Source: Nostoc calcicola FACHB-3891 (GTDB taxonomy: Bacteria > Cyanobacteriota > Cyanobacteriia > Cyanobacteriales > Nostocaceae). From it: a DNA stretch of 44,625 bases. Shown here one piece after another: positions 17,390-25,313 of the stretch; the stretch's first letter is position 1; each line of letters begins with the position of its first letter. Location: contig NZ_JACJRQ010000058.1 in the NCBI RefSeq assembly GCF_014697355.1, positions 1 to 44,625 of the forward strand. Reading direction: 5' to 3'. The position numbers and the translations under genes were made by a program. A model generated the notes under the pieces. That model was not told the DNA's origin. It was given only the letters and a program-made list of their open reading frames with translations, and ran no database searches.

Positions 17390-18832
17390 TTAAGACATGA
17401 AAAAACTAGTGGGAGCATTAGCCCTGATAGCAAAACTATTCAGATAGCCCACTGGATCGCTCGGATCAAAGCCTTTCTTATCTATAAATACTTCTGGTGG
17501 TTCGACTTTGTAATCATCCTTGGGACATTGAATGCCCATTTCATTTGCTATCTCTCGATATAAATCCGTTCTCCAACCTTTTTCGGCTAGTTCATTGGCA
17601 TCTTTGGGGAATTTTTTAATTTGTCCCCATCGCGCTGCTTGAGTCATCAACCAGAGACTTCTCGATCTCCATAAAAATGTTGAGTGTTCTCCTGGCTGTT
17701 TGGGAAGGTTGTCAGGAATATCGAAGAAAATCGTGGTGTCAGGGGCTTTGATGGTACGGTCTTTACCATCAAAGCCGCCATAGTTGTAGTTGCCGAGAAT
17801 TCCCGGACTTGTAAATTTGGCGATCGGGGCATTTTTATTTTTGGGTTTTGCACCTGTAAAGGAACGGTCTGTCAGCAGTTCGGCAACTTCTTGACGATTT
17901 TCCACTTTGCTGCAATATTGGCAAGCTTCAATCATTGCCTTGACTAGGGAACGATAGGTTTTAGGATATTTGTCGATGAAAGATTCCATTACCCCCAAAA
18001 GTCGGTCTGGGTGTCCCAACCAAACTTCTTTGCCTTGGGCGAAGGTAAAGCCGATGTTTTCGTTTCCTGTAATTGCTCTTGTGTTCCAAGGTTCTGCAAC
18101 CATGTAAGCTTGCATGGCACCAATTCGCACGTTTGTCACCATCTGGGGCGGTGGAACGATGATGACGCGAAATTCCTTGAGAGGATCGACGCCAGCAGCG
18201 GCGGATATGTAGCGGACAAAGTATTCGTAAATGGCAGAACTTAATACTACCGCCCAAACTCTGTTTTCTGGTGGCTGTTTGTCAAAGTAGCCTCGAAAAT
18301 CTTTGCCAAAGGCTTCCAAAGCCCCATCGCCGTATTTTTCTTGGTACTCGTACCACGGACGCAGCCCAAAATCCCACATGGCTTTGTTCATGGTCATGGC
18401 GTTACCGTGGCGGTGAATAGTCATGGCCGCACACAAGGGGGCGTGGCGTGCGCCTTCGGCACCAATTCTGGCGTTGGTAACAGCGCCGGATACTACGGGT
18501 GAAGCATCCAAGCGACCAAAAATTACGCCGTCGCGGGAGGTTGCCCAACTGGCTTCGCGGTTGAGTGTGACGTTTAAACCATATTTGCGGAAGAAGCCTT
18601 TTTTCCAGGCGATCGCAAATGGCGCACAATCATTAACGGGAACGTATCCAACGGTAAGATCGGGTTTTTCTAAATCGCTGGATTTAACTACCGGTTGCAC
18701 AGCTAAGGCTTCTTCTGTTAGTCCTTTGGCGGATCGATCTCCGGAAATTGCACAGGAAGAGAGGGCTATTCCGGCTGTGGTTGCTCCTATTCCTTTGATA
18801 AAGTCTCGTCGAGTGTAGTTACGATCGCCCAT
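17390..18832 (-). CDS. NrtA/CmpA-like substrate-binding protein, Tat-type lipoprotein
   Basis: A 480-residue extracytoplasmic binding protein. The N-terminus has TRRDFIKGIG, a twin-arginine signal, followed by a hydrophobic run ending ALSSC, which fits a lipobox with the lipidated Cys near residue 27. The mature part begins LTVGYVPVNDCAPFAIAWKK, as in NrtA/CmpA/SsuA proteins, and contains GVIFGRLDASPVVSGA, then IIVPPPQMVTNVRIGAMQAY and VAEPWN. Known relatives bind nitrate, nitrite, bicarbonate or cyanate. It is somewhat longer than typical NrtA/CmpA, and I cannot assign the substrate. The upstream c-di-AMP riboswitch suggests a solute linked to osmotic balance rather than simple nitrogen supply. 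ATG 18832 has GGAG about 8 bp upstream. It is the middle gene of the operon. Confidence 0.88.
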   Translation of the reverse strand: MGDRNYTRRDFIKGIGATTAGIALSSCAISGDRSAKGLTEEALAVQPVVKSSDLEKPDLTVGYVPVNDCAPFAIAWKKGFFRKYGLNVTLNREASWATSRDGVIFGRLDASPVVSGAVTNARIGAEGARHAPLCAAMTIHRHGNAMTMNKAMWDFGLRPWYEYQEKYGDGALEAFGKDFRGYFDKQPPENRVWAVVLSSAIYEYFVRYISAAAGVDPLKEFRVIIVPPPQMVTNVRIGAMQAYMVAEPWNTRAITGNENIGFTFAQGKEVWLGHPDRLLGVMESFIDKYPKTYRSLVKAMIEACQYCSKVENRQEVAELLTDRSFTGAKPKNKNAPIAKFTSPGILGNYNYGGFDGKDRTIKAPDTTIFFDIPDNLPKQPGEHSTFLWRSRSLWLMTQAARWGQIKKFPKDANELAEKGWRTDLYREIANEMGIQCPKDDYKVEPPEVFIDKKGFDPSDPVGYLNSFAIRANAPTSFFMS

Positions 18833-18844
18833 TTTTGTGGCTCC

Positions 18845-18970
18845 ATCAATTTTGGATTTTGGATTTTGGATTTTAGATTTGTTCGATTAGACGCTCCGCG
18901 AACAGATATTATTAAATTTTGGATTTTCAATTATTCAATCCAAAATCTAAAATTTAAAATCTAAAATTCC
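18845..18970. repeat. Short tandem TTTTGGA/TTTAGAT repeats
   Basis: The permease/binding-protein gap is filled with GGATTTTGGATTTT words and, further on, their complements (CCAAAATCTAAAAT). This gives an inverted arrangement like that at 17210-17362. Confidence 0.7.
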
Positions 18971-18976
18971 GTTTAA

Positions 18977-19828
18977 TTAGTTGAAAGTTGTAGGGCGGCG
19001 AGTTACTAATTCTTGGATTTTACCAACGGCGTAATCAAGAATTAATCCGGTTAAGCCAATTACTAATACGGCTAGAAAAACTGAACTGAGGTTTAAGCGA
19101 CTCCATTCGTCCCAGACGAAAAAGCCAATACCAACACCACCTGTGAGCATTTCTACAGCGACGATTACTAGCCAAGCTATGCCTAAACTAATTCGCAAAC
19201 CGGTAAAAATATAGGGTAAACTTGCAGGCCAAATGATTTTTATAATCTGCCGCCAACGTGGCATTTCTAATACTTGTGCGACATTTAAGTAATCTTTGGA
19301 AACGCTAGAAACTCCTAAGGCGGTATTAATAATTGTCGGCCATAAGGAAGTAATAAAGATGACAAAAATGGCTGAAGGATCTGCCAAGTTGAAAATAGCA
19401 AGGGCAATGGGTAACCAAGCTAAAGGCGATACGGGTTTAAAAATTTGAATGATGGGATTGAGGGCTAGCATTGCTGGTCTGGACATACCGATGAGAAACC
19501 CTAGAGGTATGGCTACTACCGCACCTAACAAAAAGCCCAGTATTACCCTCCGCAGACTTGCTATCAATAACCAACCAATTCCTAAGTTGCCGGGACCTCG
19601 CTGGTAGAAGGGATTTAAGATGTAGTCGAGGTTAGCTGATAGGGCTTCTGGTGGGGTGGGCATTAATTCGTGGTTGGCAAGTGCAACAATCCACCACAAC
19701 AAAATTATCCCCAAAAATCCCAAAACAGGTAAAAAGAAGACATCTTTAAGGATGACTGGTTTTGCCTTTTTCCAAGCAGTCTGTCCAGCGATCGCGGCGA
19801 TCGCTGCTAAATTTAGTTGAAAGATCAT
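18977..19828 (-). CDS. ABC transporter permease, NrtB/CmpB/SsuC type
   Basis: A 283-residue inner-membrane permease with about six hydrophobic segments. The EAA-loop region reads AQVLEMPRWRQIIKIIWPAS followed by LPYIFTGLRISLGIAWLVIV, the pattern of NrtB/CmpB/SsuC permeases. It should form a homodimer that pairs with the binding protein and ATPase encoded just downstream. ATG 19828 is preceded by GAGG at about 6 bp. It is the first gene of the operon and begins about 100 bp after the riboswitch. The order permease - binding protein - ATPase differs from the usual A-B-(C)-D order of nrt, cmp and cyn operons. Confidence 0.9.
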   Translation of the reverse strand: MIFQLNLAAIAAIAGQTAWKKAKPVILKDVFFLPVLGFLGIILLWWIVALANHELMPTPPEALSANLDYILNPFYQRGPGNLGIGWLLIASLRRVILGFLLGAVVAIPLGFLIGMSRPAMLALNPIIQIFKPVSPLAWLPIALAIFNLADPSAIFVIFITSLWPTIINTALGVSSVSKDYLNVAQVLEMPRWRQIIKIIWPASLPYIFTGLRISLGIAWLVIVAVEMLTGGVGIGFFVWDEWSRLNLSSVFLAVLVIGLTGLILDYAVGKIQELVTRRPTTFN

Positions 19829-19924
19829 TTACAACCTCAACAGGGTTTAGTGCAGGTACAAAAAATCGAGCAGTACCAGCCTTGGACACTGATGAGATCG
19901 GAACATTATAAAAATGCCGTCTCT

Positions 19925-20185
19925 TCAGTCTCCTCTCAATGCCTACGAAGTTAGCTGACGGGCTAGGGCTGAGAGATGCCCCTCTGAAGAAAGTTCTGAG
20001 TTGGGAGTGAGGGATTGGGAGTTATGAGTGAGGAGTGAAGAGTTAATTAAAAACTCCTAACTCATAACTCATAATTCATAACTCATAACTCCTAACTCTT
20101 AACTTTCTTCCAGATACGCCCCACAATTTGGTTCCTCCGCTCCAGCGTTATGCACTGTGATGGGCTGGATTAGGCTGACTTACTC
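19925..20185 (-). promoter_or_regulatory. c-di-AMP riboswitch (ydaO-yuaA class) upstream of the ABC operon
   Basis: On the minus strand the signatures run AGCCTAATCCA, GGAGCGGAGGAACCAAATTG with TGGGG, then after a long variable arm CAGCCCTAGCCCGTCAGCTA with CTTCGTAGGC, closed by CTCTCA..TGAGAG. They match the second copy at 16110-16335 base for base in the unpaired core. The variable arm (about 19990-20105) consists of GGAGTTATGAGTTATGA-type heptamer repeats followed by their complements, so it would form a long hairpin. The permease start codon is about 100 bp downstream. I saw no clear terminator, so control might act on translation or on a structure I missed. Confidence 0.87.
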
Positions 20186-20655
20186 TAAATAGGTACGAAA
20201 TTACGGACAATACAACATTGATGTGAAGAGTATAACATTAATGCTTAGTAAAAGTCATCTATTTCGGATAAATTTTGTTTATTTAAATACTCAAATCTAG
20301 TCTATGTCCTGGCTTCTGCGTAATTCATAGATTTTATATTTTTTTGTAAATATAGTTATGTGATGAGTGAAGTTACTACGCAGTCAGGGAAACAACAATA
20401 GTTAAGTCAAGCATCAAGATTGTTAACTGCTAGATAAATCTTAATGAAGATAAGATTTATTATACTTTAAAAATTTATATACGGAGATTAAATCGAGCGA
20501 TGCTTAAAGTAAATGCTAGCCTACGCGACGATAGATAAAATCTATTACTTTTGGTAGGTGAATTATGGAATTTTTTTTGGTAATTCATCGCTCCAATCGC
20601 TAAACTAATTGCATATGGAAATTTACTCATCTCTCTGTTCGCTGAATTTAACATA
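20186..20655. other. Intergenic region between ABC operon and kinase gene
   Basis: An AT-rich divergent spacer without an open frame. It should hold the promoter of the riboswitch-led operon and that of the kinase gene. No recognisable sites were seen. Confidence 0.4.
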
Positions 20656-21846
20656 ATGGATTTTAGTCAATTCCTGGCTGACAAAGCTGATATCATCCTA
20701 GATAAGTGGGTGAGAGCAGTTCGCAAAGATCAACGGATTGAAAGTGCTGATGATTTATCCTATACAGCAATCAAAAATCATATTCCGAATGTTTTGAAAG
20801 CAATGGTAACGGTGCTTTCAAAATCTGAGGATAATGATATTCAGTCGATAGTTATTGCCAGTTTTGAGCATGGGGCGATGCGAGCCGAGCAAGGTTTTGA
20901 TCCAACAGAAATTGCCAGAGAATATCATCTGTTAAGAAAAGTAATATTTGACACTATTCACGCAGATTTACTGAAAGGAACACCGCCAGAGATCATTCGT
21001 TCTATGCGTTTGATTGACGCTATTGTAGATGAAGCGATCGCTCGGTGTTTCAAGAGTTATGTTGAAGAACGGTTGCGAGAATTGAGGCAGTTACAAATAT
21101 CATTAACGCTGCACAATCAGGAACTCACACGGTTAATTAGCGCCAATCAAGAGTATATTTCCCAACTAGCCCACGAATTAAAACATCCGCTAACTTCCAT
21201 TATTGGTTACTCGGATTTGTTTTTACGCCAGCAACGAAAAAAGTCCCAAGTAAAAGACAACTACACCAATTTAGAACATATTGAGCGGGTGCTACGGAAT
21301 GGTAGACAATTACTTCACTTAATCAATGATGTACTAGAACTTTCGCGGTATGATGCGGGACAGATAAAACTCCAATTAGCACCTACTAATTTGCCCGAAC
21401 TAATTAGTAATGTCTGTCAAATGTTGGAACCTTTAGCTGTGGAGAAAAATTTACAAATCGTAGTAGATTGCGAACGCGCCCCGCAAGAATTAATTACAGA
21501 TTCTTTCCAATTGCAACAGATTGTTACAAATCTTATTAGTAATGCGATTCGCTACACAGAGTCGGGGACTATTATTGTAATGTGTCAGGTGTTGGACAAA
21601 CAGAGATGGGCGATCGCAGTTTCTGACACTGGAATTGGCATTGCACCTGAAGACCAAGCCCAGATATTTGAACCCTATTTTCGTGTTAGTGCTGGCGATC
21701 GTTCCTACCTTCCTGATAGTACAGGATTGGGATTGGCAATAGTTTGGCGGTTAGTAAAACTATTACAAGGTGAAATTAACTTAGTTTCGGAAGTGGGGGT
21801 TGGTTCCACTTTTAGCGTAGTTTTGCCGTTGGAATTGAAGATATGA
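20656..21846 (+). CDS. Sensor histidine kinase with RsbRD-type N-terminal domain
   Basis: A 396-residue soluble kinase with no membrane segment. Residues about 8-150 are all-helical (ADIILDKWVRAVRKD.., FEHGAMRAEQGFDPTEIARE) and resemble the RsbRD N-terminal domain found in cyanobacterial kinases. A HisKA domain follows, with the phosphoacceptor His173 in SQLAHELKHPLTSIIGYSDL. The HATPase domain has NLISNAIRYTESG (N box), AVSDTGIGI (G1 box) and GLGLAIVWRLV (G2 box). It should autophosphorylate and pass phosphate to a response regulator, but none is encoded in the window, so it is an orphan. The signal is unknown; the N-terminal fold hints at a haem- or stress-type input, which is only inference. 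Confidence 0.9.
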   Translation: MDFSQFLADKADIILDKWVRAVRKDQRIESADDLSYTAIKNHIPNVLKAMVTVLSKSEDNDIQSIVIASFEHGAMRAEQGFDPTEIAREYHLLRKVIFDTIHADLLKGTPPEIIRSMRLIDAIVDEAIARCFKSYVEERLRELRQLQISLTLHNQELTRLISANQEYISQLAHELKHPLTSIIGYSDLFLRQQRKKSQVKDNYTNLEHIERVLRNGRQLLHLINDVLELSRYDAGQIKLQLAPTNLPELISNVCQMLEPLAVEKNLQIVVDCERAPQELITDSFQLQQIVTNLISNAIRYTESGTIIVMCQVLDKQRWAIAVSDTGIGIAPEDQAQIFEPYFRVSAGDRSYLPDSTGLGLAIVWRLVKLLQGEINLVSEVGVGSTFSVVLPLELKI

Positions 21847-21852
21847 GAAATT

Positions 21853-22188
21853 TTAGGAAACAGCATATCCTGTGTGTTGTCTGACATTTTGCGGGTGAAA
21901 TCCTAAGACAATTTTTTCTTTGGGAATTCCTGCTGCGACTAATTCGTAGGTGACACCATCTTCTGTGTCATCCCGTTGCACCCAAATTTTGCCATCAATA
22001 ATGTCAAGATGAACTAAGCAACCGTGAATTCGCTTGACACCATCCCAGCCTAGCGTTATTAGTAAATAGCTGTCATTTTCGCGATCGAAGACTGTTTTAC
22101 ATTTCAGATCGGCGTAAGAATAAGGTATTTCTGTGTAGGGTACTAATACCTGTTTGATGATGTGTCGATAATTATCTAAGATATCCAT
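21853..22188 (-). CDS. xisI: XisI-like fdxN-element excision controlling factor
   Basis: A 111-residue protein matching the XisI family over its whole length: an N-terminal helix LDNYRHIIKQVLVPYTEIPY, a central YLLITLGWDGVKRIHGCLVH, and a C-terminal IPKEKIVLGFHPQNVRQHTG. In Anabaena, XisH and XisI are needed for XisF-driven excision of the fdxN element during heterocyst development. xisHI pairs are also scattered widely in cyanobacteria, with unknown roles. ATG 22188 lies inside the last codons of the upstream xisH frame, so the two were translationally coupled. XisI itself is intact although its partner is broken. Confidence 0.92.
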   Translation of the reverse strand: MDILDNYRHIIKQVLVPYTEIPYSYADLKCKTVFDRENDSYLLITLGWDGVKRIHGCLVHLDIIDGKIWVQRDDTEDGVTYELVAAGIPKEKIVLGFHPQNVRQHTGYAVS

Positions 22189-22592
22189 TGGGTAATCCTT
22201 TCAGCCTCTGGATTAAAAACGAGTAAATTGAGATTTTCAGTTTCTATTAAAAGTGTACCAATTGGTTCTTCAAACAAAGTTGTAAATACACTGTCGCGTA
22301 TTGCCAAATATAATGTTCTTTCTGGTTATACGCGCTGGATAACAGCACGATACATAACAAATCCTCCAATGGCATCTTTGAGGTCTGCCATTTCTGAGGG
22401 ACTAACAAAACTTTTAATTTCTACAGCTATTTTTCTATTTCCTTGTTCTGCGGCTAAGAGTTGTTTAGCTCCTAAGTCTACATACATATCTTTTTGACCC
22501 CACTTTAAATGTAGCGGGTCATCAGTAATTATCCAACCTTCTTGAATTAAAGCGTTTTTAACAACATTATGATAGATGTCTCTTGCAGGCAT
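22176..22592 (-). pseudogene. xisH: xisH interrupted by one in-frame stop codon
   Basis: Translated from ATG 22592 (MPARDIYHNVVKNAL) the frame matches XisH, an endonuclease-like protein, up to GGFVMYRAVIQRV. It then hits TAA at 22328-22326 (codon 89). Reading through in the same frame gives PERTLYLAIRDSVF..NPEAERITQWIS and a stop at 22176, exactly 138 codons, the family's usual length. Homologues known to me have Glu at the stop position, so a GAA-to-TAA change is the simplest explanation. The open frame can also start eight codons further upstream. Its end overlaps the xisI start. It could be a recent pseudogene, a sequencing error, or a truncated but working protein. Confidence 0.82.
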
Positions 22593-22671
22593 ATCAAAGT
22601 ATTTAAATTCAAACAACTTTACCTAGACTTATTTTTACTTGCTTTCTGCGCCTCTGCGTGAGAAATCATTT

Positions 22672-23355
22672 CTACAATAACCCTTGTTTTTTCAACTTAG
22701 CTAACGCATTTTCAGCAGCGGCTTTTTCAGCATCTTTTTTATTGCGTCCCTTACCTTCACCGTAGATTTTTTCATCTACAAGTACTTTGGCTATGAACTC
22801 TGGCGCGTGAGACAAACCACCTGTTTGAACTGTAAAATATTTAGGAGGAGTTTGGGTAACATTGCGTTGTACCCATTCTTGAAAGCGATTTTTTGAGTCT
22901 ACATTAGAACGAGAAACAACAATTTGTTCAGGTACAGAATCAAACAGTGGTTCTATAATTGCGCGAACTGCTTCAATATCTGAATTATTATCTAAATAAT
23001 AAGCACCAAGAACAGCTTCAAATGTACTACTAAGTAAATTGGGATTTTGGTAGCCTCCATCTAAAATAGCGCCTCTTCCTAACCGCATTCTCAAGTCTAA
23101 ACCTACCTCAATAGCGAACTTTGCCAGTTGCTTTTCATCTACCAATGCAGAACGCCGCCGCGTTAATTCATCTTCTCCTTTTTCTGGGTGACGGCGATAG
23201 AGATACTCTCCACTTAAGAAATTGAGCAAAGCATCACCGAGAAATTCTAGGCGTTCGTTATGTTCGCCTTCTCCTGGGTTTTCATGAACATAAGAACGGT
23301 GAGTCAGCGCACGGCGTAGAAGTTTTTCATCACGGAATGTTAGAAGTTTATGCAT
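22672..23355 (-). CDS. rnc: Ribonuclease III
   Basis: A 227-residue double-strand-specific endoribonuclease that processes rRNA precursors and structured RNAs. The catalytic domain covers about residues 1-150, with the signature NERLEFLGDALLNFLSGEYL (residues 33-52; Glu37 and Asp41 belong to the metal site), and a later Asp/Glu pair in the ILSSTFEAVLGAYYLD region. A double-stranded RNA binding domain fills about 155-225 (NRFQEWVQ.., AKVLVDEKIYGEGKGRNKKD, AEKAAAENALAKL). It is full length for the family. ATG 23355 lacks a strong ribosome binding site. Cyanobacteria often carry more than one RNase III-like gene, so it need not be the only copy. Confidence 0.95.
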   Translation of the reverse strand: MHKLLTFRDEKLLRRALTHRSYVHENPGEGEHNERLEFLGDALLNFLSGEYLYRRHPEKGEDELTRRRSALVDEKQLAKFAIEVGLDLRMRLGRGAILDGGYQNPNLLSSTFEAVLGAYYLDNNSDIEAVRAIIEPLFDSVPEQIVVSRSNVDSKNRFQEWVQRNVTQTPPKYFTVQTGGLSHAPEFIAKVLVDEKIYGEGKGRNKKDAEKAAAENALAKLKKQGLL

Positions 23356-23451
23356 TTTTACGTTTTATCTTGTTGCAAGAAGAGATTGGCGGAAACCTGT
23401 AAAATTGTGATTGTGTTCAGACATTAAAAAACCGCAAATAGCGGTACTGGT

Positions 23452-23481
23452 AAAACCCAGTTAATTAAAAAACTGGGTTTT
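23452..23481 (-). terminator. Intrinsic terminator of the NYN gene
   Basis: AAAACCCAGTT (23452-23462) pairs with AACTGGGTTTT (23471-23481). On the minus strand it lies 12 bp past the NYN stop codon and ends in a T run. A second small stem, ACCGC-AAATA-GCGGT, lies at 23431-23445. Confidence 0.7.
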
Positions 23482-23492
23482 TAAAAGCTATT

Positions 23493-24281
23493 TTAGGCAG
23501 CCAGTTTGTTTAATTCAATCAAAAACAATTCCTGACCTTGCTTTTGGACTTTACCATCTTTTACAGCAGCATCAATAAACTGCGTGAAGCTTTTAAATTT
23601 CTTGCCATCAGGTTTATGTATTGAGGAAACTCCCTGATATTCAGGGAATAGCTTACTCATCAAGTTGTTAATGTAGCCTAATCCTGTAGGCTTTTTTTCC
23701 TCTAACGCTTTATTGATAGCTTTGGTCAGGTACTGTATAGCATCATTGTAATGAATCTCAGATTTAGCAGTAGTAGTTTGAGGCTGAGTCTTATTGCTAA
23801 TTAACTGACGCAATTCATCTACAAAATGAAATTCATTAGCACAGTCTTTGAGCTTTTGCTTTACATTGCCTCGTTGTGCAAAAATTATGACATTTTTTCC
23901 CTTGTCTTGCAGAAATTTAACTGGATTTGCAAAGTCCCCATCTCCTGACACAAGAATAATTATATCTGGAGACTGATTGTTATATACATCATCAATCAAG
24001 TCAGATTTAAGTTGATTGTCTGCACTGTTCTTTAAAGAACAGGTAACATCCTCACATTTAAAACCAATTTGTTGGAGATTCTCTTTTGCAGAAGCTTGGT
24101 TTTCAAACAGTGAATTATAGTAGACTCTTCTACTAATCAAAATCCCTCTGGCGTTGGCAAAAGCCAGCAATAAACTTGCTAGTTCTTGACTCAAATAAAC
24201 ATTTTGAAAATCGCAATAAATACCAATTTTTGGCTGTTGATGGCTTGTTTGTCCATTTGAGACTAAATGAATGTCTGTCAT
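23493..24281 (-). CDS. NYN-domain (LabA/DUF88-type) putative RNA nuclease with C-terminal LOTUS-like domain
   Basis: A 262-residue protein. Residues about 18-155 form a NYN domain, a PIN-like RNase fold. IGIYCDFQNVYL supplies the first acidic residue (Asp24), LKSDLIDDVYNN the central acids, and IIILVSGDGDFANPVKFLQD the last Asp pair. Residues about 175-255 (DAIQYLTKAINKALEEKKPT, LGYINNLMSKLFPEYQG, KSFTQFIDAAV) resemble an OST-HTH/LOTUS RNA-binding domain, a common partner of NYN. The pairing suggests RNA cleavage or regulation, and LabA-type relatives affect circadian output in cyanobacteria. It stands beside rnc in the same orientation, but each appears to have its own terminator. Nuclease activity is inferred from the acids only. 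Confidence 0.85.
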   Translation of the reverse strand: MTDIHLVSNGQTSHQQPKIGIYCDFQNVYLSQELASLLLAFANARGILISRRVYYNSLFENQASAKENLQQIGFKCEDVTCSLKNSADNQLKSDLIDDVYNNQSPDIIILVSGDGDFANPVKFLQDKGKNVIIFAQRGNVKQKLKDCANEFHFVDELRQLISNKTQPQTTTAKSEIHYNDAIQYLTKAINKALEEKKPTGLGYINNLMSKLFPEYQGVSSIHKPDGKKFKSFTQFIDAAVKDGKVQKQGQELFLIELNKLAA

Positions 24282-24425
24282 TGTATTTTGTCCAGGTTTT
24301 ATTTTGGTGAACTGGACAGCATCAACATCACATATCTAGTAGCAGCCTAGCTTTACGTAAGGAATCGATACTCAAAAATAAATTCCCTTTTGTAAAGCTA
24401 CAACTTGGAGACTTGTATAGTTTCA

Positions 24426-24614
24426 GTCTCAGTGTGATAATTTTTAGTTGCCTGCGGTACATCGAGTCAACCTGGTTGGTGAATATTTTTCCCAACATTA
24501 GATTCGTTACCATTAGATTTAGTCAATCTATTTTCATCTAGATATTGAGCTGAGTATTCAGCAACCAGGATGACGCGATGTATCGCAGGCAACTAGAAAT
24601 TATCACACTGAGAC
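24426..24614. repeat. 189-bp hairpin element with ~60-bp inverted arms
   Basis: 24426-24464 and 24576-24614 are inverted copies over 39 bp with two mismatches, beginning GTCTCAGTGTGATAATTT. Pairing continues inward with a few mismatches (CCTGGTTG, TGAATA) to about 24485 and 24555, so the arms reach roughly 60 bp. The centre is about 70 bp. No protein is convincing here; a 61-codon minus-strand frame crosses the left arm but looks like chance. It could be a MITE or a long hairpin RNA. Confidence 0.75.
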
Positions 24615-24942
24615 AGCAACTAACATTTGTACTTCAGAGTTTTGCTTTAGAGTACGGTTATTTTGCTGTGTTAAATACATAATCGCATAAGCGATCTGGG
24701 ATGTCAAGCTTGTCATTTATGAAGATTTGTAAAAGCGATCGCCTGATATAATCCTACTTAACCTGAGTTCGAGATTAAAAAAGGAGCAGGTAGCAAGCTG
24801 AAAATAACATCAAATCCAGCAACCTACCGATAGATGTTATTTACGTGTATTATTAAGTCATAATTGCTACTATGCCATCAACGAACAAATAGCGACACTA
24901 ATTTGTTAACAGTGACAAATAATTAGTAACTTTACAAAAAAA

Positions 24943-25016
<74 letters not shown>

Positions 25017-25109
25017 TTAACCACACGATTATTAACAATAACACATACTTTTATCAAAAAGCAAGATAAAGAATCCAGATGATTTCAGTACCATTCGACC
25101 CTAGTGTAT

Positions 25110-25277
25110 GATCGTTAAAGTTATTCGGTTCTGGTGGGGGTCAGCTACCAGAGGTAACGGGGAAAGTTCGGTGCAAATCCGCCACTGTCCCGCAACTGTG
25201 AACTAATTTGAGATTTGAGATTAGCTTGTCTTAGTCATCCCAAATTCTAAATTGAGTGAGTCAGGATGCCCGCCGAA
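25110..25277 (+). promoter_or_regulatory. Cobalamin (B12) riboswitch
   Basis: The conserved core is easy to see: GGTAACGGGGAAAG, GGTGCAAATCCGCCACTGTC, then CCCGCAACTGTG (the B12 box), and the closing GAGTCAGGATGCCCGCC. It precedes a DUF1636-type gene and cobK, both consistent with cobalamin metabolism. The variable arm contains ATTTGAGATTTGAGATTAG, an AT-rich repeat. An ATG at 25266 falls inside the 3' conserved element and so is not a start codon. Confidence 0.93.
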
Positions 25278-25313
25278 GTAGATTTATCAGTTCCACATTT
25301 CTGCGAGGTACAG

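Noticed and set aside
16350..19828. Naming the ABC operon nrt (nitrate) or cmp (bicarbonate)
   Set aside because: The family is shared by several substrates, the gene order differs, the C-type subunit is missing, and the riboswitch points to another physiological signal.
19925..20185. First thought: guanidine (ykkC) riboswitch, because of the NrtA-like operon
   Set aside because: The conserved words (GCGGAGGAACCA..TGGGG, CCCGTCAGCTAAC, GTAGGC) fit the ydaO-yuaA class rather than ykkC.
24328..24513. 61-codon minus-strand frame near the long hairpin
   Set aside because: It overlaps one arm of the inverted repeat, has no domain pattern and no clear ribosome binding site.
25266..25313. Upstream ATG for the DUF1636-type gene
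   Set aside because: These bases belong to the conserved 3' part of the cobalamin riboswitch; a better start with a ribosome binding site follows at 25314.
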